Part shown: in pieces, positions 6,383 to 7,662 of the stretch | How positions within the stretch are numbered: position 1 is the stretch's first letter | Layout: each line of letters opens with the position of its first letter | NCBI GenBank assembly: GCA_020438185.1 | Contig: JAGQVC010000067.1 | Span: forward strand, 1 to 7,662 | DNA from: Bacteroidota bacterium | Lineage (GTDB): Bacteria > Bacteroidota > Bacteroidia > M30B66 | Reading direction: 5' to 3' | DNA length: 7,662 nt | Translations under genes and position numbers: made by a program | Notes under the pieces: model-generated | What the model was told of the DNA's origin: nothing | What the model saw: only the letters and a program-made list of their open reading frames with translations | The model's database searches: none

Positions 6383-7416
6383 AAGCTTTCCTTCAGCATC
6401 ATTCGGTTTACAGCCCTGATTAATGCAGGACCTTCATAAATAAACCCGGTGTAAACCTGAACGATATCAGCGCCGGCATTTATTTTTTCCATCGCGTCGG
6501 CTGCGCTGGCAATGCCGCCTGCACCAATTATGAGTGCTTCGTCGCCAAGATGTTCGCGCAAGTACGCAATCACTTCTGTAGCTCTGTGTTTCAGCGGTTT
6601 TCCACTCAATCCTCCGGCTCCAATTTGTTCAATTGTATCGCTGCTTGTTTTCAACCCGTTCCGGGCGATGGTTGTATTAGTGGCAATAACGCCATCGAGG
6701 CCTGTATTGTTTACAATTTCGATGATGTCGTCGAGTTGTTCTTGGGTCAGATCCGGGGCGATTTTCAATAATATGGGCTGATCCGCTTCCTGATGCCTGG
6801 CTTCTTCTCGCACAGCGCGGATAAGTTCCTGCAAGGGTTCTTTTTCCTGCAAGGCGCGCAAGCCGGGCGTGTTAGGTGAACTCACGTTGATTGCGAAATA
6901 ATCAACCACGTCTTTTAATTCTCTGAAGCAAGTCAGGTAATCGTCAACTGCCGATTCGTTGGGTGTGTCTTTATTCTTGCCGATGTTGCCGCCAATCACG
7001 AGTGAATCAGGCCTTTTTTCGAGTCTGGCCCGCAGGCTTTCGGCCCCTTCGTTGTTAAAACCCATTCTGTTGATGAGGGCTTCATCCGCCGGCAGGCGAA
7101 ACAAACGCGGAGCCGGATTACCCGGTTGCGGGCGCGGCGTAACGGTACCCACTTCGATACTACCAAAACCCAGATTTTTAAGCTCCCTGAAGTATTTGCC
7201 ATCCTTATCGAAACCGGCAGCAAGACCAATGCGATTGGGGAAACGAATTCCTTTTTTATCGAAACGCAGAGCCGATTTCCGGCCAAGTGAAAACGCCAGA
7301 CAAAGTCTGTCGACAAAGGGAATAACCATAAAAAACCGAAGCAATCCCATGGTTACTTTATGCGCCTTTTCGGGCTGGAATAAGAAAAACAGGGGACGCA
7401 GCAGACTTTTATACAC
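6379..7416 (-). CDS. pyrD: Dihydroorotate dehydrogenase (quinone), class 2
   Basis: The enzyme oxidises dihydroorotate to orotate, the fourth step of de novo UMP synthesis, and passes electrons through FMN to the membrane quinone pool. The 345-residue length and the N-terminal hydrophobic/amphipathic segment (about 1-45, MYKSLLRPLFFLFQPEKAHK) identify the membrane-associated class 2 form. Motifs in order: AAGFDKDG (66-73), EVGTVTPRPQPGNP (88-101), NRMGFNN (116-122), GGNIGKNK (142-149), NVSSPNTPGLR (177-187, holding the catalytic serine), KIAPD (218-222), ATNTT (245-249), GGLSG (268-272), the FMN-phosphate motif GAGGI (298-302) and QVYTGFIYEGP (320-330). All are intact. The start codon is GTG (7414-7416); it gives the expected class 2 N-terminus, whereas the next Met (residue 23) would cut into the membrane-binding helices. 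It lies 23 bases after the upstream methyltransferase stop and overlaps the lyase start by four bases, so it is probably expressed as part of that operon. Confidence 0.97.
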   Translation of the reverse strand: MYKSLLRPLFFLFQPEKAHKVTMGLLRFFMVIPFVDRLCLAFSLGRKSALRFDKKGIRFPNRIGLAAGFDKDGKYFRELKNLGFGSIEVGTVTPRPQPGNPAPRLFRLPADEALINRMGFNNEGAESLRARLEKRPDSLVIGGNIGKNKDTPNESAVDDYLTCFRELKDVVDYFAINVSSPNTPGLRALQEKEPLQELIRAVREEARHQEADQPILLKIAPDLTQEQLDDIIEIVNNTGLDGVIATNTTIARNGLKTSSDTIEQIGAGGLSGKPLKHRATEVIAYLREHLGDEALIIGAGGIASAADAMEKINAGADIVQVYTGFIYEGPALIRAVNRMMLKESL

Positions 7417-7439
7417 GGTTCAAAAATAAATTATTCGAT

Positions 7440-7662
7440 TCATTTAAGCTGTCCTGTGAGTTGCCTTCGTGTTAATTCTCCCAACAGGACTGCTGCTGCG
7501 GTTGCTGCGTTTAAAGATTCGGCTGAACCGGTTGGCGATGGTATATGAACTTTGCTTGTGATAAGCGGCTCCAGAACTGAGCTTAAACCGTTGGCTTCGT
7601 TACTGATGATAAAAATTGCGGCGAAGCCGTTGAATTCGCGGTAAAGATCTTCGCCTGCCAGA
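7440..7662 (-). CDS. SpoU/TrmH-family RNA 2'-O-ribose methyltransferase, C-terminal part only
   Basis: The last 73 codons of a gene entering from the right edge are present, ending in TGA at 7440-7442. The visible part contains the two C-terminal SpoU motifs that form the trefoil-knot AdoMet site: FIISNEANGLS (residues 17-27 of the fragment; family form IGNEGxGLS) and IPSPTGSAESLNAATAAA (40-57; family form IPMxGxxESLNVAVAxA). Proteins of this family methylate the 2'-hydroxyl of specific rRNA or tRNA nucleotides; the exact target cannot be told from the fragment, so no symbol is given. The usual acidic or glycine residue after NE is replaced (NEANG), and the motif 3 Met is Ser. It is the most upstream visible gene of the minus-strand cluster, with pyrD starting 23 bases downstream. 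The reading frame is intact. Confidence 0.92.
   Translation of the reverse strand, partial: LAGEDLYREFNGFAAIFIISNEANGLSSVLEPLITSKVHIPSPTGSAESLNAATAAAVLLGELTRRQLTGQLK

Noticed and set aside
7421..7428. TATTTTTG on the minus strand, an exact TAnnTTTG promoter element just before pyrD
   Set aside because: It ends only four bases before the GTG start, so transcription would begin at or inside the coding region, and no -33 TTTG is found upstream. The run of T/A bases explains the match.
6959..7429. 156-codon plus-strand open frame opposite pyrD
   Set aside because: It is fully antisense to a strongly conserved pyrD gene, and its translation is low-complexity and basic with no recognisable domain.

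Overview
The window looks like a chromosomal segment of a Bacteroidota bacterium, probably of class Bacteroidia. Three observations support this: a secreted protease carrying a type IX secretion (Por/T9SS) C-terminal sorting domain, an HMG-CoA lyase of the form I associate with Bacteroidetes, and no obvious Shine-Dalgarno sequences at the starts. The phylum call is fairly secure. Any finer placement, such as a marine Marinilabiliales-type organism, is a guess.

Layout from left to right. The minus-strand gene at 1-1043 runs off the left edge. It encodes an AAA_14/DUF4143-type P-loop ATPase of unknown function and is clearly more AT-rich than the rest. A 238-base divergent intergenic region (1044-1281) follows, with a small AT-rich palindrome and one promoter-like element. 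The only plus-strand gene, 1282-2421, encodes a FAD-dependent amine/amino-acid oxidase-like protein (DAO fold). Its stop codon directly abuts the stop codon of the next gene. From 2422 to the right edge everything is on the minus strand and tightly packed. In transcription order these genes are: a SpoU-type RNA 2'-O-ribose methyltransferase (5' part outside the window), pyrD (quinone-dependent dihydroorotate dehydrogenase, GTG start), an HMG-CoA lyase that overlaps pyrD by four bases (ATGA), and a 1027-residue multidomain subtilisin-like protease.

The right-hand cluster therefore looks like one transcription unit, with gaps of 23, -4 and 19 bases. It mixes housekeeping functions (RNA modification, pyrimidine synthesis), carbon catabolism (leucine/HMG-CoA breakdown) and an exported protease. 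I see no pathway joining these functions, so the grouping is probably ordinary operon packing. No RNA genes, CRISPR arrays, insertion sequences or clear rho-independent terminators were seen. I did not find a convincing new biological system. The points most worth a second look are the variant active-site motifs of the lyase and the protease, the zero-base convergent gene ends, and the AT-rich ATPase gene at the left edge.
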